Assembly: GCA_013399875.1 (NCBI GenBank)
Contig: VXAZ01009309.1
Location: 1,057,224-1,121,223 of the forward strand
Reading direction: 5' to 3'
Origin: Gymnorhina tibicen
Lineage: Eukaryota > Chordata > Aves > Passeriformes > Artamidae
Length of the DNA stretch: 64,000 nt
Shown here: positions 39,701 through 54,700 of the stretch, piece by piece
Numbering within the stretch: the first letter of the stretch is position 1
Layout: every line of letters starts with the position of its first letter
Translations under genes and position numbers: made by a program
Notes under the pieces: generated by a model
Seen by the model: only the letters and a program-made list of their open reading frames with translations
Database searches by the model: none
What the model was told of the DNA's origin: nothing

Positions 39701-42700
39701 CGGGCTCGGCGCCGCAGCCCGGCCCGCGCGGTGCCCGCTCCGGTGCGGGGTGCGCGTCCCTCACAGCTCCTGCAGCAAACGTCTTCATTAAACCAAACCC
39801 AACATCAGTCGGTTTCCTGCTGCTACAAAACCTCTGGCTCTGGCAAATTACCAGGAAAACAGAAAGAAGCTTCACGTCTGCGTATTTTTTGATTGTTAAA
39901 ATATTCTTTTTCACTTGGATGCAAGAACTGCTGGAAATGGTGATGTGTCCGTCCCTCCCACAACACCTCCGGTCTCACTCACTGCTGCTCCCTCGGTGTC
40001 CTGCACCTCTCAGCTGCTTGCAGGACGCCGGTGGTGTGAGGAAGGGCAGGGTTTGTGCGCCAGGGGTTGAGCTCTTCCTACTCCAGCTTTCTCAATTAAG
40101 AGAGAGCAACCCTGGTAAAGGTCACAGGCTTGGCTTACATGTGCAGCCAGTTTCCAAGTCCCAATTTATTCTTATTAATATAATAAGTGCAGCAGTCAAA
40201 CTGGATAAGATCATATAATTAGACATGATCGTATTTTGGCCTGTTCAGATGATGTGATTGTAACTTCCTGTGAAGAGGATTTATTTTTATCTATTAAGTA
40301 CGGTGGAGATGTCTCCTAGGACAGCTTTTGATACAAAGGGAGATCTGAAATCTCGTTTTTTATGAAAGTAAACTATAGAAATGCCTCCTATTTTGTAAGC
40401 ACACACAAAACAAGGCAGGTATTTTCCTTCCTTGTGCACTGAGAAGCCCAGTGCTGTTGGCCAGTATAAGCAATGAAATTTGTTCACATGTAAGAAAGGA
40501 TTCAGCAAGACACACTCAGTGGAGGAAACTGCACAAATACAAATAGTGAAACAAATACCGTGTGTTCCAAAGTCAGCTGAGAGACATTCATTTAAAAGAG
40601 CCTAAATATTGCACCAAAAGCCAAAGTTCCTTCACTGCTGTAATACAGAAGCACCTTTGGGACTCAAAAAATTCAGACCCATTAATAAAAATGGAAAATC
40701 AGCCACCTCTCAAGAGGTTACAGACACAAGTATGAAATACTTTATCCTGTAAGACTTAAAGAATGAACTGCATAACTGTGCCATTTTTTATAGCGCTGGA
40801 ATTAATGTTAACAGTAAAAATGAGGAAGACAACCTTGAGATATATGGAAGATATGAAGAGAAGATGGATGTTTAAAGCAGAAGCCAGATTTCAAGTGAAG
40901 TCCTTTTTTGGAACAGATGAGCCATGAGGGCTCACCCATCTCGGGCAGTCCCAGCCCCAGTCAGGGCAGAGCCCTGAGCAGCAGCTGCTGTGAAAGGTGC
41001 TGGGGGTAGCACTGAATTCCAGCACGCACAGCGCAGGCAAACGGGGAAAAGCTGCATTTGGTACCTTTGCTGTAAAACACACACCAGGCCAGGCCTTCCA
41101 GGAAAAAAACCAAACGGATTTGAAACCAGAAGATCCCTATTAATGCCTCCGAAGAGCATTTCAAACACACGTGGCCGGGAATGCAGTCCCCATCCCCTGA
41201 CTGCCACTCGTGTCACCACGGGAGGACGGGCACCCTGCGCTTGCACGTCAGAGCAGCCAGCGCACGCCAGGCCCGGGTAACGAGTACCAGCTTACCTAAG
41301 GAATGTGCTGCCGTGGTTTTAGAACTGAAAAACCGGCCTAATCCAAGATCTCCCAGCTTCACCACCCCTGTGGCTGTTATAAACACGTTGGCTGGTTTTA
41401 TGTCTGCAAGAAGAAAAAGGTAAAAGGTCAAAGCCACAAAAGGTTATTTGGTTCTAATGCTGCAATAGAAGCATCGCCTGGAGCGCTCGCGGTACAAAGA
41501 GGCTCGAGCAGAACCGTGTTTCTTTGCAGCTTTGATAGGCTCAGTCTTCCAAGGCTTCGAGCTCTGCACAGACACAAAAATCAGAGTGTACTTCCCAGCA
41601 CACAAGAAATACCAATGAGGGAAAACGTAGGAAACAGCTCGACAGAACAGAGGCAACCTCTAACTGCTGGAAATCAAAGAAATGAGCCCAGTTCTCTTTG
41701 GGAATGATCACTTTCCACAGGAAACTGCACTGCCCACCACCATCCCCTCATGCAAAGGGTAATTACTGTTCCACATATACATAAATTCTGGGCTCTACAC
41801 AGCCCAGCTGGTTCATGGAGGGTAGAAATCACTAGAAGCCCAGTTTCCCAATGTCAGGACTGAGGCAGAGGCTCTTTCCTCATGTTAGAGCAGACTCAAC
41901 CTGAGAGGCTCCACATTTCAGCCACCAGTTACAGACCTAATTCAGGTACAATAGATACACTGCATCAGGGGATGCGTAACAGAGCAAAAATGCTATCACA
42001 CTGCTGAAAAATATAGTGAAGAATTCCCTCCTTCAAAGGAGCAAGGAAATAACGAGCAGCCGAGATGGGTGTTGGTGCCTTTGGGGGAATTTGCATTTCC
42101 TGAGTCCAGTCCTTCCCAAAGCACTTCACTGACACCAAAAGCAACAGTGTAATTTTTGGACAGAGCTCAAAGTTATAAGATGTTCTGAGATGAGAGATTC
42201 AAAAATAATTAATGAAAATAGAGAACAGGTTATGAGAGTGTGGGACATATTTGTATTAATATTTCAGAAAAGCCTGCAAGACAGGAAAACTCTTCTCAAC
42301 TCTCTAAGGTCATAGCTAATATAATGAAGACTATTTCTTAGAGTTCACTGTATCCAGGAGTCTCAGCATTTTATTTCTGACACTTTTCTAATGGCAAGTT
42401 TGACACTTCTACTTAATATCAGTGTCTGGAATACAAAGCAGCTCATCTTCCTAATACCACACTCACTTCGGCCTGAATGCTTTAACAATGAGGCAGAGAC
42501 AGAAGGAGAAATCCATCTCGCAGGCTCCAGCCTCTCTAAACATGCATTGGCTGAACATCAGCATAATTGTTTTTGAATGTAGGCGCTTACTAATTGGAAC
42601 ATTATATTATTATTCAGTGAAAAGAGACTGAATTAATGTTACCTCTGTGCATCACCCTGCGGGAGTGCATGTGTTCCACTGCACTGCATAACTGCACAAA

Positions 42701-45700
42701 ATATTTCCACACCGTCCTTTCTGGGATTAACCGTTTCTGCTTTTTAAAATACTGTGGGAGGAAATAAATAAAAGATCAGTGAAAAAGCAACATATTTGAC
42801 TCGTTCCTGGAATTGTGTTAGTCAGCTGCAGGTTGCTCGTGTCTTCCAGATCTGCAGCTGTATGGCTTTTCTTCTGATTAGCTTTTACCTCCTCCTCTCT
42901 GTGTGGAAACTTCGTTGCAGTTCACTAATTAACAACTATTATGAAAAATATGCTTAAATAGGTTTGACATTTTTGAATGGACACAATTATGATTAGCATT
43001 AATCTCCTTAATTACCTTGCAAAACATATTTAATGCCTCAAAACAACAAATGTCTCAAATATTTTGCCTTAAGAAACAAAAGACCATTAAAAACCCCCTT
43101 GTAAACATTCATTATTGCATCGTCTACTAACAAGGATAAGGAAATCTGCTTCCCTTTTTTAAAAGATGGCCAGAGCATCAATAAAGTATCCATGTTTCTT
43201 CTGTGATCAGGTAGAATAATATATTCAATTTCATGCATAATGGGAATACCAAATGAACTGCACTCTCCAGTGAGAAGAGACTCTCCTGAACAGCTGGGTG
43301 TGTTCAGGCAGCGCCGAGCGCAGCCGGGTCCGGGTTCCAGGGACCTCTGGATGCCCCAAAGCTCTCAGAATAATGGGAAGCACAAAGCACCACCACGGAG
43401 TGCAGCATGGCCCTGGCTCCCTGCAGTACTGAAGTCTTCTTCAACCCTCTACAGGAATAAAGAACCAGCTGCACACTTCAGTGAAGGCCAAACATTACAG
43501 ACCTTCAGCTGCTCTCCTTCCTTTTCAGGAGGGCACACCAGCCACGTCTGGCACCGCACCCAGGCATCCCAAAACTGCAGGGCTCGGATTGTTGGTCCCG
43601 GGCTTCTCACCGAGCCAGCTCCACAGCCAGAGCATTAACAAAATCACTCCCAGCACTCGCAGAGGTTTCCCACTGCTCCTCACACCCTGCCACACAGGGT
43701 GTCACCGGCACACCCTCCTGCCTCCCCACAGCTGCACCTCCTCTGCAGCGCACCCGGGAGAATTCCCAGGGCAGCAGGAATAAAGGAAGGGAATGGCTCG
43801 CTGCCCCTTTCTGCATCTCATGCTTTCCCCTCTCAGCACTGACATCTGATGTCCGTTGTCACATTCTCTATTTTATGTGAAATGCTGTTACCAGTTCGTG
43901 TTTGACTCAAGCGATGGCAAATTTTCTTTTGCAGATCATCTGTGAAGGGGCACGACTGTGCAATTCCCCAGGCAGCAAATCTGACAGATTGCAACAGTCT
44001 CAACCCAAAACTCGAGAGAGAGCACAGAGGAATTACAGAGGGTGAGGGAGAAAGTGTTATATACACAATAAAATTATTTAATTCTCATTAAAATATTTAA
44101 AAGTGGATATGCAAGACCACAAGTGAGAATTTTCTAAATGTCATGTCCAATAAGGTTCGCCTGACATTTACAAGGAAGTCCCAACTCTCCGGTGGGTTTT
44201 CCTGCAGCTCTACATCCCTCATAAATAATGCAGGCACTGGGGCGTGACAGAGACAGGCCCTGGGTTTATCACCCTCACACCTTCCGAGGGTTGTCACCAC
44301 TGTTCCACCAAAAACCCACACAGGAGCTTCAGCTCCCGGGGAGGGGAGAGGGCGACGGAGGGGCTGGTGAGGAAACTCCCCTGCTGCAGTGGAGCTGCAT
44401 TTAGGAGGGAGCTTTTGTTCCCTCTTGGGTTTAGGCCTTGGTGGGTTTTTTTTTTAACCTCTGTTAAAAAAAAAAAAAAAAAAAAAAGAATTCTCAGATT
44501 TGCACCAATCAAAAAACTTCATTTATATGACCTTGAAAAAAACAAATGCATCTTCTTCATGTCTGAAATACAGAGGGAACGCAGAGCTGGGGCACTGGAA
44601 CCCAGCACACTCCAGCGTTGGGCAAGGCACCAATCTAAGAATCTACCAGTTATGTCTTCGAAAATGTAACTCTTATTATAATGACATAGGAAATAATTTT
44701 AAAAAATTAAATAGCCAACCCTGATAAGCAAATGAACATATTTGTCAGTACTTTAAACTATAAACTACAGATGACCAAAAAATACAAATATTTCACATCA
44801 TGAAATCTTACAGTTTTGTAGGCAAAACTTCTATAAGCTAAGATTGCAAACTCAAGCAGGACCCTCGCACAGCCCAGCATGGTCTCACACAGCCCTAACC
44901 CCTGCTCTCACACTCCTTGGGTATTTTCCGTCTTCAACCGCAACCACAAAAAGCCTGAGATGAGCTGCAAGTTTGCCAGGAAACGGTGGGAAGAGGGCAA
45001 AACCCAGCAGAAGCCCCAGGGAACCAGGGAGGACAAAGGCAGAGCTGCTGCATGGGCAGAAGGAGCAGCTGAGCCCCCCCAGCTGCCCCAGGCTGAGCCC
45101 CCGGGCTGGGGCAGATCCCCTTGCCCTCCCCGAGTGAGGCTGGACCTGGGCGTCCGGGGCTGCCCCAGCAGTGACTCTGCCACCTGCCTGCTCCCAGCGC
45201 TCGCCCACGGCTCTCCTGTGAGACGAAGCAGATTTTCCTGGATCCTGTAAATTTAGCCATTGACTATGGACTGAATGGGTAACTTGTTTGACAGCCTTTG
45301 GCCTAGTGCCTCATAGCTCTGCTGGCAAAGAAAACAAATCTGTTAATAAGATATTTTAACTGTGACAACAAGGAGGAGGAGAACTTTCCAAACATTCATT
45401 TATGATAATTACAGAATAATGATGGCAAAAACCAGGTAAAACATGGAGAGAAGGTTGAGAGTGCTAACAAACATGATATAACACATCTGTTCTCACAAGG
45501 GATGTATGTCTAAAGATTAACATGTCAAAGAAAATATAAAAGCAGGTGGTAACAGCTTAACTAAAGCTGGTTTGCAGCAATACAAGTATTCCTAAGAGCA
45601 ACATAAAAGAAGAACAAGTACTTGAAACATTTTCTCAAACCCAAATCCCCACTGCAAAGAAAGTCAATACACTTCCTTGAATGTCTTCAGAGTGGCAGAC

Positions 45701-48700
45701 AGGCGATGTGAATAGTGAACCCAACAGTAATTAAATGTCCCCATCAATCACAGACTGAGTAAATCAACCTCGCAAATCACACACGTGTCCCACCAGATCA
45801 GACACTTGCTCCCCTCTGCAGCAGTGACCAGAAGCTCAGGGCATGGCCTGGGGTATTTAAAATGCCACCAGACACTTTGGTTCGGGTCTGAAAGCGACCG
45901 ATGGGTGTGCAAAACTGCAAGAGGAGAACAAAAGTGCTTCTAACCCAGCTGTGCTCTCCCCACTGCCTTGGGTCTGCCTAATGCTGGCAGTCTGCAGCAC
46001 CTCCAGGACGGACACATCCTTACCTTAATCATCTGAGAGAGATCCCCAGCGTCAGCCAGCTCCAGCACGATGTTGAGTTCATTGTCTTCAATAAAAGAAT
46101 CCAAATATTTAATTATGTTGGGGTGGTTCAGTTGCTGCAGAGGGAGGGAATGCAAGAGGAACAGTTACAAGGTGGTCCCGACAGCTCCCAGACAACACCT
46201 GCACCTCCTGTGTGTGACCCACGTGCAGAACGCTCAGGGTGGGTGCACCCACGGCCTGGGCCGAGCTGCTACAGACAAAATCCTGTGAGAAGCAGCATTT
46301 CTCACAGGAACAGCTCCCTGGCAGTGTCCCCAGCAAAGGGCAATCCCACCCTTTGGGGACAATCCCACAGAGAGAAACAACCTCTGCTGTGGGAAACTTG
46401 CAAAACATTTAAAACTAATGTCCTGAAGGACGCCTTGTTAAGCAAGAACTGATTTTTCCCCCCATTAAAGACAGACAAAAGCCCAGCTGTTGGTCACAGT
46501 ACTCAAGGTCTGCTTGCCCCTGAAAAGAACAACAAAACTAAATTAAAACTTTGATGGAGGGAAGTAACACACAAATTGCACGTGGCAGTTTATTATCTGA
46601 TTATTTATGCTGGCTTCGTCACCAATTCCTTTCTTTCATTTCAGTATAGTTCATTCTCATATTCACTACTGATACTTGAATTTTTTTTTACCTAGAACCC
46701 AAAAGTACCACAGATCCTCTTTCTGAACGTAAACCTTGGCATTATTTTTCTCCATGACTATTGAGCAACTGGCTCACGTTCATCCTTCCCTGCAGCCTCC
46801 AGACTCAGGCTACAGCTGCATGAATTTGAACAGAAATCCCTAAAATCACAGGCACAGAAATAATTATTTAATACTTTTAGAATGAAATTTGACTAGTTAA
46901 ACTAAATTTTTAGCCTTCTGCAATCTGTTGCATTTACTAAAAACAGATATTTAAAGTGCAACGCATCTATGTTTTTAATCAACAATTTAAAATAAACTAC
47001 TAAGGCATTAAAAATCACTAGTTGCTTTAATCACTTAAACACACTCTGGTTTCACAGCCTTTATCTAAATTATCATTTTTCATGTGTGATATTTATACAC
47101 ACACACACACGACATGTAGAGGCAAAACTGTTTTCTCCTTTACTGTGTAAGCTTTATTTGCCATACTGAAAACAATTTTTTTCACAAAACAAAACCAAAC
47201 CAATCAAAAAAAAAAAAAAGAAAAAAAGAAAAAAGTCATTATAAAAATTCTTACCTTCAAGAGGTCAATTTCTTTAATGCAGTCTTGCCTTGCCTTGGCA
47301 TCCATCATTTCGAAAATCTTCAAAGACAAAAACATAGAAGACAAAAATGAAACAACAAAAAAAAGTACTTTATACTTTAACAAGCAGTTGGTGTTTCCTT
47401 CCCCAATTTGTACATCCTCTACTGTAATGAGTATTCACACAATCCCCAGATCAAAGAAAGATCAATGTTTTCTTTATTTTGAAACCACTACAGGGATAAC
47501 ATAGGGGTAAAACTAATTTTAGAACCCGTAGGCAATATTCTAAGCAGCACGAAAAATAAAGATACAAGTTTGTGAATTTGCTGCTGTGATGTTCATTGGT
47601 TATTATTAATTTCATATAGTAAATAAAAGACAAAATGTTTACTTTTCTCTGTTAAACAGATACAGCTTCCACTGATTTCTCTGTAATAATTAACAATAAC
47701 ATAGAGCATTAATGTTCATTCTGCAGTGATCAGTAAGTCACTAGAAATGAGAGTTTGGAGGATCTGTTGAAGGATTAAAGGCAAATTTCTTCAAACAAAA
47801 TGCTGTTCTCAATACTGCCCAATACTTTCAGCCAAGTTTAAGAAGTCTACACTTCTGGCATCCAAGTTTTCTCAAATTCTTCTCAAACTCCACCAGCCAG
47901 CTCCGGCATTTTTCCCTCCCGTGTTCCTGTGGTTCAGCTGTGTTGGGATGGCAGCTCCTCATGGCACCAGCACAGCCCCAGGGCCTCCCTGTTTCACACT
48001 TTTCATAACAACTTGGTGAGCCCTTTTCATAAAGTGGAAGGTGAAATTTAAAATAAATACGAAACGGAAATACTGCTCTGTAATTGGGACTGGGACACAG
48101 GAGCCCCCGTGAGGGGACGGGGGACGGAGACCCTGCAGGGCAGAGTTATCTGCCCCCGGCCACCGGCAGGCCCTCGGAACGGCCCCATCCCGCCCTCCGA
48201 GCGCGGGGCTCTGCGCCGAAACGCTCACCTGCACCTTCTTCAGCGCCACAGGTTTCCTGTCCAGAAGACAAGTTGCTCTGTAAACCTCGCTGAATTGGCC
48301 TCGTCCGATCTTTTTCTCAATCTGAAAATCCGCCAGGGTGCAGCGATACGGGAACGACGTTAAATGTCTCTGTCAAAGGAAAGGCAGTCAGGGACCCGCG
48401 AGGGCCGCTCAGCCCCGCTGCTCTCGCTGCTCGTGGCCTTCACCTCGGCCCAGCAGGACGGAGAGCAGCCCGACCACAGACGCACCAACTCCTCGCAGGT
48501 GCGGCAGGAACGCGGGCCGAGGAAGCCAAATGACTTCTTTCAAAAGGGAATTAAAGTCTTGCCTTCCGTGTAAGTAACTAATTAGTCCCAAACTGCTCTC
48601 CCTCGTTGCGCAGCCTCTCCTCGGCTCTGCCTGCCCGTGTCACCTGGGAGACGCCGACGCTGCGGCCGAGCGGTCCCAGGTAAGCAGCCAGGCACGCAGG

Positions 48701-51700
48701 GAGACACAGCCTAACGAGGAGCACGGACCCCACGGACTGCAACTGCTCCCGAGAGCCCTCCTGGTCTCCTCTGTAATTAGCACGGCTGCCAAACAATGTT
48801 TAAAAAAGAAATTATGAAAATTAATTACTCAAAGTTACCACACGTGCCAAGCAGAACATTTTCAAGTTTCAGCATCTTGAGCCATTTCGGAGTTTGCATC
48901 GAATACCACAAAAAGAGAAGTTCCCAGCAGAGGCTGGGGGTGGGGAAGGGCTTCCCGGGGATGAGCCACCGCCCGCAGCCGAACCCGGAGCAGCCACGCC
49001 CAGCACAAGTGTCCCGGGAGGGCTGCATGTTTGAAGGAATGGCTATTGCCACCACTGCCGTTTCCTAACGCAGCGGGAGAGGGCTGGAATTGAGATTTAA
49101 AATGCAGGGAAAGCTTTCAGTGCAGCGTTAGGACCTGCAGCTATTTCTGAAAGCAAGTCCCACAGAAAGAGGAAGGTCATTTCTCAAAGTGCTTCCTTCA
49201 AGCAATTCAGGGCATGGCTCCCTTTAAGAACTCTTCAGTCTCCCCTACACTCTGGAACAAGTCACCAGCTATTAACTGCAATCAAAGTTTGGGTCAGCTC
49301 TCAGTGCTTGTGCTGTGCTTGGAATCATGCTACATTCACAGAGAGAAAAAAAACCAAACCAAAATTAAGGTCTGAAGATTCATTTCTCCAAGTCTGGCAG
49401 TGCACACTATCCAATAAACTGGGAGCATCCTTTCAGTGATGAGGGAACAGGTATCCTACAGGTTATCAGATAAAGGGCAGAAGGCTAAAACTGCTTTGCT
49501 TTTTTGTTTACATACATTCTCCTCTAAGTTACTAAATTATCACCAGAGTAAGGCAACACAGGATGAAAGCAGACAAGCAAATATTCCAATTAATCAGCCC
49601 CTGCAGCCTTCTCAGTTTAAACGGGTTGCAATCTCTCCTTGCAGGGATCTGATGAACAGAACCACTCCTCAATACCTGTCACAGTGGATGGGAATAGCCA
49701 GCTCATTCCAGGCAGTGTAACAAACATCAGCACGACAAAGCCAGCAGAGTCTGCACGCAGGGATTTGTCCCCTTTGCCTGGTTCCCACCAGGAACATCTC
49801 CACTTCCCAACTGTTCTACACACGAGCTGCTAAGCGAGTTCCTTGACCTGTGCAGACAAACCTCTTTCCCCAGACAAAACAAAGGTGGCAGCACATAAAC
49901 CTACAAAGCACCTTTTCCTAATTTAAAAATAGAAAGGAATCCCAGCATTTCCTTCACCATGTGCCTCCTGAGCTGTTCTTGAGCAGTAAGAAAGTCTGAG
50001 CAAAAGCTTTTCTAACTTGGAGTTACCATTCACAATAGAAGCAGCACTTCTAAGAACATTTCATGAGGCAACTACTACAAAACTTTATTTTTCAGAAAGA
50101 AATCCACACTGCAATCAAGGACAGTTTCCACGTGCCCTTCTTCAATCACTAGGTGTGTGTTTAGACCAAGAGTGCTTAAGTGTAACTTAATGTTTCAAGC
50201 ATGTGCCAAGAAATATCTACCAACTTGTGAACTTGAAAACATAAATAAACGTTAGGCAAGTGACGGGAGGGTGTCCCAGCCCCTTTGCCACGGAGAGCCC
50301 CGGAGCTGCCGGTGCTGGGGGTGATGCTGCCCGTGCCTGGACACCTCTGCTGATGTGTTCTGGCACTGCCAGGACTGCAGCTGCACATTTACATATGCAA
50401 TGACCTAGATGTGCATGGGCTATCACAACCTATCAGACCTAATTAAAGTAATGGAGCTTTCAGAGAGGGCAGGAGATGTTTGATTATGGAACAAACCAGG
50501 AATCATCCTCAGGTGAGACCAAACTGTACCAGAAAGCTCCCTACTGACCACAGGCCACTTTCCCTTATGTTTAAACTTGACCTTCTCTTGCTGTACTTGA
50601 ACGTAAGCAGGAAACTCTGCTAAGTACTGTTATAAGGGCACACAGAACACCTAGGAAACATCTGCCTTCTCAGAATAACACCCCTCTAGTCTGGCCTTGC
50701 ACACATTTCACTTCTTTCATTACTTTTGACATGCGGGGCTCCACTGTTTTCAAGTCCTTCTACAATTAACCACCATAATTTTTCAGAAAGCTGGCAAAGA
50801 ACCAAACCGTATTCATTCAAACAACCCAGGATCTTTACTTCTGCAAACCTCAGAGTTTTCATGTACAGATATCAATTGTGTGTAATGAGATACCACCATC
50901 ATCTTCCAACTTGTCCTTTAAAAATACATTTTCTCATTTTTAGGACAGATTCAGGCTCAGGTTTCCACAAGTGCAGTAAAGCCAAGCCCCTGCCTCTACA
51001 GATCAGGTGTCAAGGTCAACAACAGAGCTTAAATTTAAAAAAAACTAAATAAAAAGCAGAAAAGGGGAGAAAAACGACCAAGCAAAAAGAACCCTAAGCA
51101 CTGGACACTATGAAAATTGGGCTGTTTGCACATTTCTGTTCCCAGGGCAGCTGTAGGAAGGGCACAGTCTGGGAAGAACTTGTTTTGACACAAAGGCTGT
51201 TCTCTTCATCCACACAAGGAAGTCTCATTCTTCTCCTACTCCATGAAAAAAAAAAAGTCTATGATTAAAGTCAAAGAATTCCTCACACGAATAAAAAGGC
51301 CATTCATTTTTAAGAAGAAATGCGGAGATTATTCCAAGAACAAGCTCTTCTGGACATTTCCTCTGGCGTACATGTGCTCTGTGAGATGGAACCACTGGTG
51401 CCAGAGCACAAATTCCAAAGCTGGCAAAAGCAGGCAATGGCAGAACTTCGGGGAGAAGTTTGCCGGGGCTTTTAGCCTCGAATTCTGAGGTGTTAACAAG
51501 ATTTTCTGAAAAACAAGTTTGGTAAGGTTTCATAACACTAAAAAACCCCCAGTGAAATAAAGGCTTCAGTTATCTTGTACATACCTGAACAGATTCAGGC
51601 AAGGGCAAGGAACAAGGATTCCTAGGAGCCTCCACATCCCAGATTATCCAGGAACCCAAACACGGGGGAAGGCAGAATCAGGAAAGTTCCTTGCTACAGA

Positions 51701-54700
51701 CTTGCTCCTTGGATGCAGTTTGTAGTTTGTACTTAAACCCCCCATTCTGGGGGCCGCCTGGGCAGTGCCACCCGAGCAGCCCCTGAGCAGGCAGGAACAA
51801 ATACCCACCTGTACAACTGGAGATTCCATAGTTCCCTCCCAATCCTGCTCTCAGTACATGCAGGTAGGACACCTACACACCCTGAACACATTCTTCGTAT
51901 TTTATTTTTGTTCATGGGTAGTTGTCCAGAATTTGTTTTGGGACAGGGAAGAAGAAGAAAAAGCTGTTCTGTAGAAAAACTTTCAGTGTCCAGAACAATT
52001 AGTGCTTGGCCGATAAATTTACATCTCTGTAATTACTTAAGATCCAGAGAAAACCTGAAGAGCCCCAGGAGAGCTGTGGGGACAGCTCTGCCTGCAGCCT
52101 CTAACCCCTTCTTTTGGGCCAAGGAGCACCCTGAGAGCGGAAACAAAAATCCATAAATACAAGCCCACTGCAGAGCCAGGCCTGCCCCTCTGCTCCCCCA
52201 GAGGCACGGGAAAGCCAATCCTGAATGGGCTGAGAAAGGGGAATGTTCACTGCTAATTGCACACTACAGAAACCCAGAGTGCTAATGTTAATTAATAATA
52301 AAGTCAGTTGCTTTACTGCTGATTGGCATGTGGAAAACAGGCACCAGTCAGCCCTGCACAAAGGGCTACAGGCATTTAGAGTATTTGTAATCATCCTAAA
52401 AACTGTTAAGATTGGTTAACCAACAGTTAAAAAACTCAGACAGTACAATCTTCAGATGCCAATAAAAGCATCTTTCCTGCAGAGCCATGAAATGAAATAT
52501 TCTTTAGAAGAGTAAAAACATACTCGCCCAATTAATTTTCTGAAATCTCATTAAAAAATTTAGCCCGACTAAGTCATACACTTCTGACCTGAATTTTAAT
52601 TATCTTTATGCTGGATATAAGGTTTTTTCTGATATTTGCAATGCATCATTAATTTTAAAGGAATGGTTTCCTTGCTTCTAAAGTGCATACTTCATCTGAG
52701 TGACATTTACTGTAACTAATTTCACCTTTAAAAGACATCTGCAGTAGTGATGGGGGATCTCCAGCCCCTCCAGTAGAACACGCACACATTATAAGCAATG
52801 ATTTACTATCAACATCAGTATTTCAAACCCTTTTAGGATGTCCAAAATTATACACCTGCCTCCATTCAATAACACCGACCTGAAAAGAATTTTGCATACT
52901 TTGAGGCTGAAATTCCAGTGTGAATTTATGAGAACACATTAGAACAGATTGATTAAAGAAAGAACTTCTAAGCTCGCAAGAGAAGAGGAAACTTTTAAAA
53001 TATGGATTATCCTTCAAACAGGTAGCCAAGTAATTATTGAAGAATACATCAGGTTTTTCAATTCGAGCTTCAAAATTAGACTACACAGTCACCACAAAAT
53101 ATCCTTCAGCTGACCTGTTACCTGGAATTTAAAGTTTGCTGAAGAACTCAGCTTGAGTTTCAAAGTTTCAGCATCCCTGTCAGCATGATCGGGATCCATC
53201 CTGATATCCAGGTATTCTGTACCTATCTAGACATTTGTACAATAACATGACAAGGGAAGAGAGAAATACCACCTTGGAAATAGTAGGACAACCTGATATT
53301 CACAAAGAAATTAAAATTACCGTAGAAATAATCTCTTAGCAGCTCTGCTAAGACGTGAGTATATAAAAGAGTTGCTTAAAGGTGAGTTATTGTGTTTATT
53401 TAGTACGAAAACTAAGTGAAAAATTACAACTCTATTTTTATATCACTGATTTATTCCTAAATAATTTTTATTGCTTACTGCTATAAACACTAAGTAATCT
53501 AGAGACTTAAATAATTAACACCTTCACTCTGGAACATTACTAGAAAACCCTCTTGCTGATGAACTTCCTTGGGGTACCTCTGAGCAGGTGAGAGAGCCAA
53601 AAGCCAAAACTATGATTTTATTGGACTTTTTTTTTATTGTTTGTATTACAGATAACTTCCAAATATCCAGCATTACTCAAAGGTTTCATCTTATTAACTG
53701 AACTACAGCAGTTAAAGATGGAAAGAAAAGCCTGACACACTCCCTCATATTCTGTACTGATGAGTTCTAAAGCAGAAACAACACCTCTGTCAGAACTGCA
53801 AAAAAAGAAGCTGTAGAAAGCAGCATAATGATAGGAACAGCTTCTGGGAAAGGAGCACGTTGTTGCTCTGGTCTTGTGGGGGCTGGCACAGAAGTTTGGA
53901 ATGAAAGGGCTGGAAGGAAGGGAAGGCCATTCCATACAAAGTCCCCTCCTCATCCAAGACTCGCAGAACTCATGTTCTGGTTTTTTCTGCTAAAGTTTTT
54001 ATCTCTGCCATTAATGACATTTCTCATAAGACCAGCTTCCCAAACCCCCCTCCCTTCCACAAACTATTACACAGCATGTCGGCATTACTCGGCTTTTCAG
54101 AAGAAAAAAGGATGAATTTCAGATTCTTCCAGGTAAAAAGTACCAGAGATTTGAAAAATTATATACATTTCTGAAAAATGGAGAATCAGAAATATGTCAT
54201 CAGCAGCCCTATCATGCCACCAATGTAAGGCCTCTAAACACTACCTTTTTTTATACTCATTTTTCCCAGTTCCCTGGTAGACTGTATATTTTCGTTATTC
54301 AGGTCTTTTTATGTTATTTTGACAGCAAAACCAAAGAAAGTCTTCCTGCAAGTCTCATTCCAAATTAGATCATTCTCAGAACAGTTTAATAGAACCCTCC
54401 ATTAACAGAACTTGGGTATTGCCAGAGTTGAGGGGAGGTTTCACTGAACAATGACCATACAGCAAAATGAGCCCACTCAGCATCAGCATCACAGCAGAAC
54501 ACAGATTATTAGCTACTAATTACACTTAACTATGTCATTACAAATTCTAACATGTGCTCCAAGATGCCATGAATGTATCTGCTGCACAGGAACACTTCCT
54601 AATCTTGTTCATGAAATAATTACAGGGGCACTATCCTGCCAAATGAGGCAGTAATTAACCCTAATTGCTCAAAATGCAACTGGCTAATTCTAGGAGATTA

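Larger units (their letters stand above)
34410..41295 (-). other. NEK6: NEK6 intron 6
   Basis: A 6,886-bp intron, the richest in unexplained structure. It contains a perfect 58-bp tandem duplication (36178-36293), a GC-rich block (36290-36620), an ATTA-flanked kappaB-like palindrome (36791-36815), a CpG-rich region (39100-39330, 39470-39780), a POU octamer (39607-39614) and an RFX X-box (39669-39682). Confidence 0.85.

Noticed and set aside
44466..44487. Run of 22 A with T-rich sequence just upstream, possible retroelement end
   Set aside because: No element body or flanking duplication is recognisable.
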